NCBI GenBank assembly: GCA_002342805.1
Contig: DDQW01000072.1
Span: forward strand, 1-27,984
Source: Clostridiales bacterium UBA2432
GTDB lineage: Bacteria; Bacillota; Clostridia; Lachnospirales; Vallitaleaceae
DNA: 27,984 bases
Direction: 5' to 3'
A program made the translations under genes and the position numbers. Within the stretch, counting starts at the first letter, position 1. Each line of letters starts with the position of its first letter. A model generated the notes under the pieces. That model was not told the origin of the DNA, made no database searches, and saw only the letters and a list, made by a program, of their open reading frames with translations. Of this stretch, positions 15,457 through 23,724 are shown one piece after another.

Positions 15457-16673
15457 TTATCGGTGATTTTCTTGCGATATTGGCTTGGAGATAGACCTAT
15501 TTCCTTCTTAAAAACTTTAGTAAAATAATTATAATCTAGAATGCCCACGTAGGAGGCGATATCTTGAATGGACAAGGAGCTTGTATTTAAAAGTTTTACA
15601 GCAGTTTCAATACGAAGGTGATTCGTATATTGGATAATCGTTTCGCCGACTTCTTTTTTAAACTGTCCGGCTAGATAGGGTATGGAGACTTCATTCAACT
15701 TGGCAAGGTCGCCAAGACTGATTTTAGCGTCTAGATTGAACTCAATATAGTGAAGAGTTTTTCTAATCATAGGCGAATATTGCTTAACCGACTTATTATT
15801 TACCAAAAGACAATATTCCCGGATCATTTTTTCAAAAAGGTTATTCAAGGATGCTTCGCTGGTTGCGTTTTCGATGAGATTAACAAATTTGCTGGTTATT
15901 TCATGGAGGTATACAGGATGAATTTCGTTGACTTCTACAGCCTTTCTATATGCTGTGTTTGCAGTGATTAATAAGGATTTTAGTTCTCTGATAGAGTTAC
16001 TGAGACGTTGCTCAAAAGGTGAACTAATAAATCGTTTAGCAGCTTCAAATGCTCTTGCACTATCTCCAATAGAGATATAATGAAGAAGTTCCTTTTCCGT
16101 TGCATAACGATCTTCTAATTGTTTAGCAAGAGCAAGATAGTCCTCTTTGAATTGAAAGTGACTATTATTGGTATCCATATCGATATCTGAAAAATCGTGA
16201 TATAGAACCGAAAAAGGAGTGGCTTCGGGATTGATATAATGAATCATATTGCTAATCGTTGAAATGATATCGAGATTATTTGAGATAACAGGAGTAGCAT
16301 ATAGAAAGCCTTTTAAGTTTTCGGCATCAGATCGTGTCAATTTATGTCTCTCAGTTAAGGATAGCCAGTAATCATTGCTAATTTTCTGTGTAAAATATGG
16401 TCCAATGGAAATAATATCCTTTTTCTCTGCATAGGGATAAAACATAACATAGTTCATGTCATATAAATCGGTGATAATATGAAAAGCTGAATGCTCCATA
16501 TTAAGAATGAAATTGTAAATGGATTGATAGAGTTGTTCTGAATTTTTAAGACTATCTCTCAAGTAACGATCAAAGACAGATATATTGTTATATGGTTCAA
16601 CAAAATAATGCATATCCAGTTTTAATATATCTTTTAGTAATTTTGAAATGAAATCTAATGTTCTATTATTCAT
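15453..16673 (-). CDS. AraC-family transcriptional regulator
   Basis: A 406-residue one-component regulator. The C-terminal 100 residues (about 303-402) are a standard AraC double helix-turn-helix, with ISLGDLAKLNEVSIPYLAG as the first unit and the ending KEIGLSPSQYRKKI. The N-terminal 300 residues are an uncharacterised sensor region of mixed structure without a visible cupin motif or membrane helix, so a cytoplasmic ligand is likely. ATG 16673 is chosen because a GGAG-type site (16684 to 16681) lies 7 bases upstream; the frame also has an ATG at 16691, but the SD lies after it. It is divergent from the sugar ABC transporter operon, which is its probable target, and convergent with the GH39 gene. 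Confidence 0.9.
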   Translation of the reverse strand: MNNRTLDFISKLLKDILKLDMHYFVEPYNNISVFDRYLRDSLKNSEQLYQSIYNFILNMEHSAFHIITDLYDMNYVMFYPYAEKKDIISIGPYFTQKISNDYWLSLTERHKLTRSDAENLKGFLYATPVISNNLDIISTISNMIHYINPEATPFSVLYHDFSDIDMDTNNSHFQFKEDYLALAKQLEDRYATEKELLHYISIGDSARAFEAAKRFISSPFEQRLSNSIRELKSLLITANTAYRKAVEVNEIHPVYLHEITSKFVNLIENATSEASLNNLFEKMIREYCLLVNNKSVKQYSPMIRKTLHYIEFNLDAKISLGDLAKLNEVSIPYLAGQFKKEVGETIIQYTNHLRIETAVKLLNTSSLSIQDIASYVGILDYNYFTKVFKKEIGLSPSQYRKKITDN

Positions 16674-16804
16674 AGTGTATCTCCTATTCATTAGTTATAT
16701 AAGCAAAAAAGAGTGATATATGTGAATTATAACAAGAAATAAGAATAAAAAACAAGGAAAATATAAAAAATAATTAAGATAGTACTAATTTGTATTCTAT
16801 TTTT

Positions 16805-16816
16805 CTAATTAATTAG
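16805..16816. repeat. 12-bp palindrome in the AraC/ABC control region
   Basis: CTAATTAATTAG is a perfect palindrome about 70 bases before the ABC ATPase start, in the 213-bp gap (16674-16886) between the divergent regulator and transporter. It could be an operator. I find no confident -35/-10 pair for either gene; TATATA-like strings at 16834-16839 are the only -10 candidates on the plus strand. Confidence 0.3.
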
Positions 16817-16886
16817 GAGAAAATATGTTAACCTATATATAAGTAAGACATAGCATGCAAAATTTTAAAGTATTTGGAGGAATATT

Positions 16887-18395
16887 ATGGGTGATGTTAT
16901 CCTAGAAATAAAAAAAATGCATAAAACTTTTGGACCCACAGTGGCATTAAAAGAAGTAAATATGACGTTAAGAAAAGGTGAAATCAGAGGATTGATTGGC
17001 GAAAATGGCTCGGGTAAATCAACAATCATGTCTATTGCTAGTGGAAAAATACCGTCAACAAGTGGTCAAATGCGATATAAGGGTAAAGAATGGAAGCCGA
17101 CGAGTATGTTGGAGGCGCAAAATCATGGAATAGCAATGATTCTTCAAGAGGCCAACACCATTCCAGGAGTTAGCGTTGCCCAAAATATTTTCGCAGGCTG
17201 TGAGAGTCGTTTTTCCAAGTTTGGTATCGTAGATATGAATAAAATGTATCGAGCGGCGGATGAATTAATAAGCAAATATGGCATCAAACATATTAAGGGC
17301 AGTGATCTGATTGACATATATTCTTTCGAAGATCGAAAGTTGATAGAAATTGTACGATGCTTGATGAATGATAATGTAGAAATTCTTGTGGTCGATGAGA
17401 CGACAACGGCTTTATCAATGGATGGCCGTGGAATTCTCTATAAGCTCATGCATGACATGGCAGAAAAAGAAGATAAAACCATTGTTTTTGTTTCTCATGA
17501 TATGGATGAAATTTTGGAGCATTGCTCAACTTTGACAGTTCTTAGAGATGGGGATGTTGTCGGCGAGTTAAGTCGCGAAGAAATGAATGATGTAGGAGCA
17601 ACGCAAAGAATTAGATACCTAATGGTTGGCCGGGAGATTGGTGAGAAGTACTATCGTGAGGACTATGATTCGAGTCATACAGGTGAATTAGCTCTTGAAA
17701 TGAAAAATGTCACCTATAAGAACATTAAAAACTTTAATCTTAAGCTTCATAAAGGGGAAATTATTGGATTTGGCGGCTTGTCTGGCTGTGGAATGCGTGA
17801 CATCGGTCGTATAGCATACGGTATTGAAAAAATAGATGGCGGTGAAGTTATTCGCCACGAAAAAAGCATTAAGACGCCATTGCAGGCAATCAATAACGAT
17901 ATTGGTTATATTTCCAAGAGCAGGGATACGGAAGCGCTTTTACTTAGTGCAACTATTGAAGCGAATATTGTCTTACCTTCCATACCTAGCTTGACCAAAA
18001 GAGGCTTTATTTCACCTAAGGATGAACATCAATTGGCCAAAAATGAAATTGAAGCCTTTCGTATTAAGTGTCATGGTGGAAAACAATTAGTCTCTACCCT
18101 TTCAGGTGGCAATAAGCAGAAGGTATCATTTGCAAAGTGGACGGCAAAAGAATCCGATGTTATTGTTATGGATTGCCCGACGAGAGGTGTTGATATCGGA
18201 GTAAAGCAGTCCATGTACGCATTAATTGAGAAAATGAAAAGAGAAGGTAAGGCTATTCTCATGATTTCAGAAGAACTGTCAGAATTGGTTGGGATGGCTG
18301 ATCGAATTATTATTATGAAAGATTATAAAGTTACAAAAGAATTCATGCGTTCTCCTGATTTAACGCAACATGATATTATTGAATATATGATTTGA
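16887..18395 (+). CDS. Sugar ABC transporter ATP-binding protein (RbsA/MglA type)
   Basis: A 502-residue double-ATPase that drives CUT2-type sugar import at the inner face of the membrane. First half (1-250): Walker A GENGSGKS (38-45), Walker B ILVVDE with Glu171, and H-loop FVSHD (201-205), but the usual LSGG-type signature is replaced by YSFEDRKLIEI (145-155). Second half (265-502): the signature LSGGNKQK (405-412) is good, but Walker A is degenerate (GGLSGCGM, lysine lost) and Walker B has Cys430 in place of glutamate (DCPTRGVD). The two halves together can form one competent ATP site. GGAGG lies 6 bases before ATG. It is the first gene of the transporter operon. Confidence 0.92.
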   Translation: MGDVILEIKKMHKTFGPTVALKEVNMTLRKGEIRGLIGENGSGKSTIMSIASGKIPSTSGQMRYKGKEWKPTSMLEAQNHGIAMILQEANTIPGVSVAQNIFAGCESRFSKFGIVDMNKMYRAADELISKYGIKHIKGSDLIDIYSFEDRKLIEIVRCLMNDNVEILVVDETTTALSMDGRGILYKLMHDMAEKEDKTIVFVSHDMDEILEHCSTLTVLRDGDVVGELSREEMNDVGATQRIRYLMVGREIGEKYYREDYDSSHTGELALEMKNVTYKNIKNFNLKLHKGEIIGFGGLSGCGMRDIGRIAYGIEKIDGGEVIRHEKSIKTPLQAINNDIGYISKSRDTEALLLSATIEANIVLPSIPSLTKRGFISPKDEHQLAKNEIEAFRIKCHGGKQLVSTLSGGNKQKVSFAKWTAKESDVIVMDCPTRGVDIGVKQSMYALIEKMKREGKAILMISEELSELVGMADRIIIMKDYKVTKEFMRSPDLTQHDIIEYMI

Positions 18396-18430
18396 TTATG
18401 GTTACTAAAGAAATGGATAAAGGAGAAAAT

Positions 18431-19420
18431 ATGGAAAACATAAATGTAAATGATTCAAGCAATTTAAAAGAATTCTGGCACAACAACAGGGTTACGATTA
18501 TATCATACAGTGGATTGCTTTTCTGCATCATTTTATTCACGATCGTTACCCCCTTAACTGGTCAAAGTATCTGGTCACCTGAAAAACTTTCAACACTAAT
18601 GTCAGATGTTATCGTGACTGCTTTAATGTCAGTTGGAGCTGTTTTTATATACTCCCTAGGTAATATTGATATTAGTATAGGAAAACAAATAGGCTTATAT
18701 TCAACAATTTTAGTCCTAACGGGAAATGCAACGGGAAGTTTACTGCCAGGAATCCTTCTATGTATCCTATTGTCGATTGTCATCGCAGTTATCAATGGAG
18801 CTTCCGGTCCGGTGTTCAAAATTATATCGATTATTCCTTCGGTTGTTGTTATGCAGATTCTGTCCGGAATTATAATGATTATATATTCTGACTTAGGAAC
18901 CAGAAGTATTTCTTTAAAGACCATCGATTATAGTTTTTTTAAATCACCTATTGTTATGGTGGCTGTATTAGTCATCGAGATTATCATTGCAGTATACTTT
19001 TTTAACTTTACAGCAATAGGTAAGTATACACGAGCCATAGGCGCAAATAAAACAACAGCAATGCAAAGTGGTATCAGTATCGTGAAGTATAGAATTTATG
19101 CCTATATTATTGCTGGTATGGGCTTTGTACTGGCAGCGCTTTTTCAAATGGGATACACAGGATCCGCTTCAGACTCAACAGGGACGGGATTTCACATGAA
19201 TGTTATGATTGCCATCATCCTAGGTGGAATGCCCGTTTCGGGAGGCATGAGATCAAGAATATCAGCAGCGGTTGTAGGAGCCTTTACTTTTTCTATTCTT
19301 GATGTAGGCCTTCCTTTAGTTGGATTGCCTACTAGAATGACTTTTATTATAAAAGCAACAATCTTTCTAATTGTCGTTCTGTTGACAAGTCGTAAGAAAT
19401 ATGGAGCATTACCTAAATAA
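18431..19420 (+). CDS. Sugar ABC transporter permease 1 (RbsC-like)
   Basis: A 329-residue integral membrane protein of the branched-chain/ribose permease family (BPD_transp_2). Eight to ten hydrophobic segments can be seen, the first at about 20-40 after a charged cytoplasmic start, and the coupling region GIVKYRIYAYIIAG-like is near 210-225. ATG 18431 is favoured because AAAGGAG (18419-18425) lies 5 bases away; the frame stays open further upstream (TTG 18392, overlapping the ATPase stop). It should pair with the second permease at 20862, since the operon has two different permease genes. A 160-base gap (19421-19580) without a clear hairpin or promoter follows. Confidence 0.9.
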   Translation: MENINVNDSSNLKEFWHNNRVTIISYSGLLFCIILFTIVTPLTGQSIWSPEKLSTLMSDVIVTALMSVGAVFIYSLGNIDISIGKQIGLYSTILVLTGNATGSLLPGILLCILLSIVIAVINGASGPVFKIISIIPSVVVMQILSGIIMIIYSDLGTRSISLKTIDYSFFKSPIVMVAVLVIEIIIAVYFFNFTAIGKYTRAIGANKTTAMQSGISIVKYRIYAYIIAGMGFVLAALFQMGYTGSASDSTGTGFHMNVMIAIILGGMPVSGGMRSRISAAVVGAFTFSILDVGLPLVGLPTRMTFIIKATIFLIVVLLTSRKKYGALPK

Positions 19421-19580
19421 ATCACTGGAAACGATAGAGGACAGGAAGAATGATTTGAATCCGGACATATCATTTGTAGTCTGTTTTTTATATAACCGAT
19501 TGCTGTATATGCTTGATTTTTATGAGGATATAGAGTAATCCAATAAAAATAATATTAAGAATTTTTAGGAGGATTTTATT

Positions 19581-20825
19581 ATGAAATTATTAGGAAAGAA
19601 AATGTTAACAAATGCCCTTGCGGTCTTATTGGTCTTGGCTATTTTGACAGCTTGTGCTACAGAAGATACTACTACAGATACCACTACAGATACTTCAGAT
19701 AGTAATTCGCAGACAGAATCTACGGATACATCAGATGCTGATACTGTGGGAGGTAAAATTCTCTTTTTATCAAGTAACAGCAGTGGTGCTGTATACGATT
19801 TCAACATTGCCTTTTTGGATATGTGGACAGAAGAATTAGGGTATACATATGAAATAGTATATGGAGATTCTTCAAACGATCCAGCAGGTAACCTACAAGC
19901 AGTGAAGAATGCCATGACAAATGATGTTGTTGGTTTGATTGCTATGCAAGACGGGGGAATAGGCAATATTCTTGATGAATATCCAGATCTTTATGTTGCA
20001 GGACTAGCATCAGATATGGCTTCAGTTTATGGTCCGGAAGGTGCCAGTGCTTCAGCAGCAACAAATGATAGATTTCTAGGAACAGTAGCTCCTGGATATG
20101 CAAGTGGTGTTGATAGTGGAAAAATGTATTTTGACGATGTTGTTAAAAAAGGCTATAAAAAAATAGCTGTTGCAATGTTCCCAGGCTTTGCTTATCCCCA
20201 AAATACCATTGCAGACCAAACATTACGAGCAGAAATTGAAGAGTATAACAAAACAGCTGATGAACCGATTGAAATCACAGGTGAAGAAGGTATCGTCTTG
20301 ATGTTCAGCCCAATGGATGAATCATTCTTCAATGAACCTGAAAATCAAGATTTGGATGCAATCATTGGTCTATGTGCGGGACAGCAATTTATCTACCCAG
20401 CTCTTGCGTCAGCTATTGGAAACGGATTAGCTAATCCTGATACGAAACTTTTAACTGCTGGTTTTCAAAACGAGCAAGCTTTAATTGACGATGTTGGAAC
20501 AGGTATAGTGCAAACTCTTTACCTACCAAACTATGAAGAAATCTTCTTTCCTTTAGCCATGCTTGATAATGCAATCCAAGGTGATATGTATGATGATTTT
20601 GAACAATCAGAAGTTCTTGATGGTGTGTATGTCACAATATCAAGTGATGAAATCATGACAAATATTGAAGACAATAGTCCTATACCAAATGCAGATATGT
20701 CCAAATTATCGGTTACATTGGAAAAAGGAAAGCAGTTCTTAACAAGATATAATCCTGATGCAACCTATGCAGAACTCAAAGAATTTATGTTATCGGATGC
20801 TTTCTCTGAAAAAGCATATGAGTAA
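19581..20825 (+). CDS. Sugar ABC transporter substrate-binding lipoprotein
   Basis: A 414-residue lipoprotein that captures the sugar outside the cell. The signal peptide (1-24) ends in a lipobox LTAC with Cys25 as lipid anchor. A linker of Thr/Ser/Asp repeats (26-57) follows, then a periplasmic-binding-protein type 1 fold (about 58-400) starting GGKILFLSSNSSG. It is longer than usual CUT2 binding proteins (about 300-340), so the ligand may be larger than a monosaccharide, though this is inference. AGGAGG (19567-19572) lies 8 bases before ATG, one of the best SD sites in the window, suiting a highly made binding protein. It sits between the two permease genes, which is unusual. It is the only exported protein of the island. 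Confidence 0.9.
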   Translation: MKLLGKKMLTNALAVLLVLAILTACATEDTTTDTTTDTSDSNSQTESTDTSDADTVGGKILFLSSNSSGAVYDFNIAFLDMWTEELGYTYEIVYGDSSNDPAGNLQAVKNAMTNDVVGLIAMQDGGIGNILDEYPDLYVAGLASDMASVYGPEGASASAATNDRFLGTVAPGYASGVDSGKMYFDDVVKKGYKKIAVAMFPGFAYPQNTIADQTLRAEIEEYNKTADEPIEITGEEGIVLMFSPMDESFFNEPENQDLDAIIGLCAGQQFIYPALASAIGNGLANPDTKLLTAGFQNEQALIDDVGTGIVQTLYLPNYEEIFFPLAMLDNAIQGDMYDDFEQSEVLDGVYVTISSDEIMTNIEDNSPIPNADMSKLSVTLEKGKQFLTRYNPDATYAELKEFMLSDAFSEKAYE

Positions 20826-20861
20826 TTAATTAGATTTAGAACAAGGAGGTCAATTCCTAAG

Positions 20862-21872
20862 ATGAACAAGAAAATGAGTATCACAAAAAGATTAGTAGGT
20901 ACATTGCTATTACCAGGATTAATGTTTGTAATCATGATGGTGTTTAGCTATTCCAACGGAAAAATGTACTATGGTACGTGGAATATGTGGAGGCCTTTAA
21001 TGACAAATATTGCTGTAGCGACTACTATGGCTTTAGGTATAGGCCTCCAGTTCAATAATGGACGTTTTGATTTTTCTGGTGGTGCAGTCATGTTGTTGGC
21101 TGCAATCATCAGTGGAAATATTGCCGTTAAAATGGGGAGCAATATTATATTATATGCAGTACTCTGCATTACTTTAACCACTTTATTCAGTGTTATGGTT
21201 TCTCTATTATATGTATATGGGCGATTGCCGGTGGCTATTACGACCATAACAATGGCTTTAATATTTGAAGCAATCACTCCTTTAGTATTTAATGGAGCAG
21301 GTGTAAACTTGATTGCTAACCTGGATCTAAAAAAGTTGACGGTATATCCTGGAGTATTGATACCGTTAATAATGTCAATCTTGATATATAGCTTCTATAA
21401 GAACTATACCTTGTCAGGAAAACAGTCCCTTCTTTTAGCTAAAAATCAAAGTGCAGCAGTAGACATTGGAATTAATGAGAAGAAAAATGTTATTATTTCT
21501 TACGTATATAGTGGTATGCTCTTTGGACTTGCTACAATCATATGGACACCACAAGCGATCAGAGCCGCTTCTTTCACGTCGCTTTCAACAGTAGGGGCCT
21601 TATTTACAAATATTCTTCCGGTCTTTATTGGATTGGCTTTAAGTAAGTACTGTGGTGAAGCGATTGGTACGCTTATGGGAGCCGTAACATTATCCTTGAT
21701 GACATACGGACTACAAGCGGTATTGTCCAATGAAATGGGTGCGGCTGTATCTATGGCAGTGACCGGAGTATTCGTCTTTGTTTTTAATGTCATTACAACT
21801 CCATATGGAAGTAGGATTAGTGAATGGTATGGTGCATGGAAACGAAAAAGAAGTTTGCTAAAAATGACATAA
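20862..21872 (+). CDS. Sugar ABC transporter permease 2 (RbsC-like)
   Basis: A 336-residue membrane protein of the BPD_transp_2 permease family, predicted partner of the permease at 18431. Hydrophobic segments run from about 12-30 to about 310, with a charged C-terminus (YGAWKRKRSLLKMT). It keeps the family's GTLMGAVTLSLMTYGL region near 268-283. AAGGAGG (20843-20849) lies 12 bases from ATG, longer than usual; AGGA (20844-20847) can pair with TCCT (20855-20858) and shorten the effective distance. A potential ATG of the next gene (21872) overlaps its stop, so the transporter and second GH3 are likely co-transcribed. Confidence 0.9.
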   Translation: MNKKMSITKRLVGTLLLPGLMFVIMMVFSYSNGKMYYGTWNMWRPLMTNIAVATTMALGIGLQFNNGRFDFSGGAVMLLAAIISGNIAVKMGSNIILYAVLCITLTTLFSVMVSLLYVYGRLPVAITTITMALIFEAITPLVFNGAGVNLIANLDLKKLTVYPGVLIPLIMSILIYSFYKNYTLSGKQSLLLAKNQSAAVDIGINEKKNVIISYVYSGMLFGLATIIWTPQAIRAASFTSLSTVGALFTNILPVFIGLALSKYCGEAIGTLMGAVTLSLMTYGLQAVLSNEMGAAVSMAVTGVFVFVFNVITTPYGSRISEWYGAWKRKRSLLKMT

Positions 21873-21892
21873 TGAAATTAGAAGGGGAAAAT

Positions 21893-23623
21893 ATGGCAGT
21901 AGATTTAAAGAAGAGTCCGTTTTTTCTTGATGATGAAGCTATTGAATGGGTCAATAAGACGATGAATAGCATGACCTTGGAAGAAAAAATAGGCCAGATG
22001 TTTATTAATTTAGGTGCGAGCTCTGATGAAAACTATGTACGTAATTTAGTAGAAAATTATCATATAGGTGGAGCTAGATTTACAGAAACAGATGCAAGAA
22101 AAGTTTTTGACCAGAACAAAAATTATCAGAAGTATAGTAAAGTCCCTATGTTTGTTGCAGTTAACGGTGAGACAGGTGGTAACGGAATATGCAAAGAAGG
22201 AACATTTGTAGCAACAGAAGCTGAATGTGAAGCTTCAGGAGATTCTGGCTCCGCTTATGGAATGGGACTTGTCAGTGGACGTGAAGCGGAAGCCCTTGGA
22301 TGTAATTGGAACTTTGCACCTATGGCAGATATCGTCTTGAATTGGCGAAATACCATTGTTAATACCAGATCTTTTGGAAGAGATACTAATACAGTTCTTG
22401 ATATGTGTAGAGCATATCTAAAAGGGAATAATGAAAGTAATGTCCTTTCCTGTGTAAAACATTTTCCGGGGGATGGGACAGAAGAAAGAGACCAGCATTT
22501 AGTCTTAGGTATCAATGAATTATCCTGTGAAGAATGGGACAATTCATTTGGAAAAGTATACAAAGCCTTGATTGATGATGGACTTGAATCAATCATGGTC
22601 GGCCATATTGCCCTTCCATCTTATAGTAGGAAATTTAATAAAGATCTTACAGATGATGATATCATGCCGGCTTCATTAGCGCCAGAACTCGTTCAAGGAC
22701 TCTTAAGAGATAAGCTTGGCTTTCAGGGAATTGTTGTAACCGATGCTTCGCATATGGGCGGCATGAATACAATGTTGCCTCGTTCATTACAAGTACCTAG
22801 AGCAATTGCAGCCGGTTGTGATATGTTCCTTTTCTTTCAAAATCCAGAGGAAGATGTGCATTATATGTTGGAGGGCTATAATTCTGGGCTGATAACAGAA
22901 GAACGTCTTCAGGAAGCTATGTTAAGAATTTTAGGTATGAAGGCAAAGCTAGGCTTACACAAAAAAAGAATGTCTGAAGTCTTTGATGAAAAAAAGGTGC
23001 TTGGATGTGAAGAACATCTTAAGATAGCAGAAAACATAGCAGAAAAAGCAATAACCTTGGTTAAAGACACTCAGAAACTGTTACCGGTATCAGTTAAAGA
23101 GAAGAAACGTGCAAAGTTGTACTTTTATGAAAGTGCGCCTGTATCTTTAGTTGATGGATCAGATAAGGCAAGACGAATTGTTGTTGAAGAACTTGAAAGT
23201 GCAGGTTTTGAGGTAGACGTTAATAAATCATATTACGACTATGAACTCGAAGGTGCTTCAAGGTTTAATCGCTTTAAGATAATGGATAAGCCAAAAGTAG
23301 AAAATTTAAAAAGCCAATATGATATCGTTTTTGTATTTGTAAATATGAAAGGGTATGCTCAGGAAAATAATGTACGCGTTAAACTTTCAGCCCCACACTC
23401 AAATGAATTAGCTTGGTGGACGCATGAAGTGCCAACCGTATGTGTTTCATTAAATTATACCAATCATCTTTATGACCTTCCCATGATGAAAACATTTATT
23501 AACGCTTACGCGCCAACCCGAGCATGCATAAGAGCTGCAATTAATAAAATTGTTGGTAAGTCACCATTTACAGGTGCCTATAACGAAAATGTTTGGTGTG
23601 ACACTTGGGTAACAAAACTATAA
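21893..23623 (+). CDS. GH3 family glycosidase, NagZ-like branch (second paralogue)
   Basis: A 576-residue predicted cytoplasmic enzyme without signal peptide. It has the same layout as the GH3 at 9581: KHFPGDG at 189-195, dyad Asp200/His202 in RDQH, nucleophile Asp284 in VVTDAS, then a C-terminal alpha/beta domain. Like the first paralogue it has PGDG instead of the usual PGHG. ATG 21893 is chosen because AAGGGG (21882-21887) lies 5 bases away; earlier in-frame starts (21824, 21872) would overlap the permease gene. It belongs to the transporter operon, which ties import to hydrolysis. The two GH3 copies probably act on related but different bonds. Confidence 0.88.
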   Translation: MAVDLKKSPFFLDDEAIEWVNKTMNSMTLEEKIGQMFINLGASSDENYVRNLVENYHIGGARFTETDARKVFDQNKNYQKYSKVPMFVAVNGETGGNGICKEGTFVATEAECEASGDSGSAYGMGLVSGREAEALGCNWNFAPMADIVLNWRNTIVNTRSFGRDTNTVLDMCRAYLKGNNESNVLSCVKHFPGDGTEERDQHLVLGINELSCEEWDNSFGKVYKALIDDGLESIMVGHIALPSYSRKFNKDLTDDDIMPASLAPELVQGLLRDKLGFQGIVVTDASHMGGMNTMLPRSLQVPRAIAAGCDMFLFFQNPEEDVHYMLEGYNSGLITEERLQEAMLRILGMKAKLGLHKKRMSEVFDEKKVLGCEEHLKIAENIAEKAITLVKDTQKLLPVSVKEKKRAKLYFYESAPVSLVDGSDKARRIVVEELESAGFEVDVNKSYYDYELEGASRFNRFKIMDKPKVENLKSQYDIVFVFVNMKGYAQENNVRVKLSAPHSNELAWWTHEVPTVCVSLNYTNHLYDLPMMKTFINAYAPTRACIRAAINKIVGKSPFTGAYNENVWCDTWVTKL

Positions 23624-23640
23624 GCTAGATATTAACTCGA

Positions 23641-23702
23641 ACAACTTCTCCCAGAAGGCAAAGCTGATTGGAATATATCTTTGCCTAAATGTGAGAAGTT
23701 GT
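23641..23702 (+). terminator. Two-tier hairpin between the second GH3 and GH2-HAD
   Basis: ACAACTTCTC (23641-23650) pairs perfectly with GAGAAGTTGT (23693-23702). Inside it AGGCAAAG (23656-23663) pairs perfectly with CTTTGCCT (23679-23686), around a 15-nt loop, with an internal loop of 5 and 6 nt between the tiers. The bases after it (CTTGTATTTG) are only moderately U-rich, so it may be a weak terminator, an RNA-processing site or a stability element. It ends 10 bases before the SD of the next gene. Confidence 0.55.
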
Positions 23703-23724
23703 CTTGTATTTGAAAGGAATAACT

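Noticed and set aside
16825..16842. Five-codon leader ORF with AGGAG before it
   Set aside because: A good SD-ATG pair, but so short a frame in AT-rich DNA is likely chance and no attenuator structure follows it.
19421..19580. Possible terminator or internal promoter before the binding-protein gene, with a T6 run near 19484
   Set aside because: No stem longer than three or four pairs precedes the T-run and no -35/-10 pair is convincing.
22255..22596. 113-codon minus-strand open frame inside the second GH3
   Set aside because: It is a shadow of a strongly conserved GH3 coding frame and has no recognisable domain.
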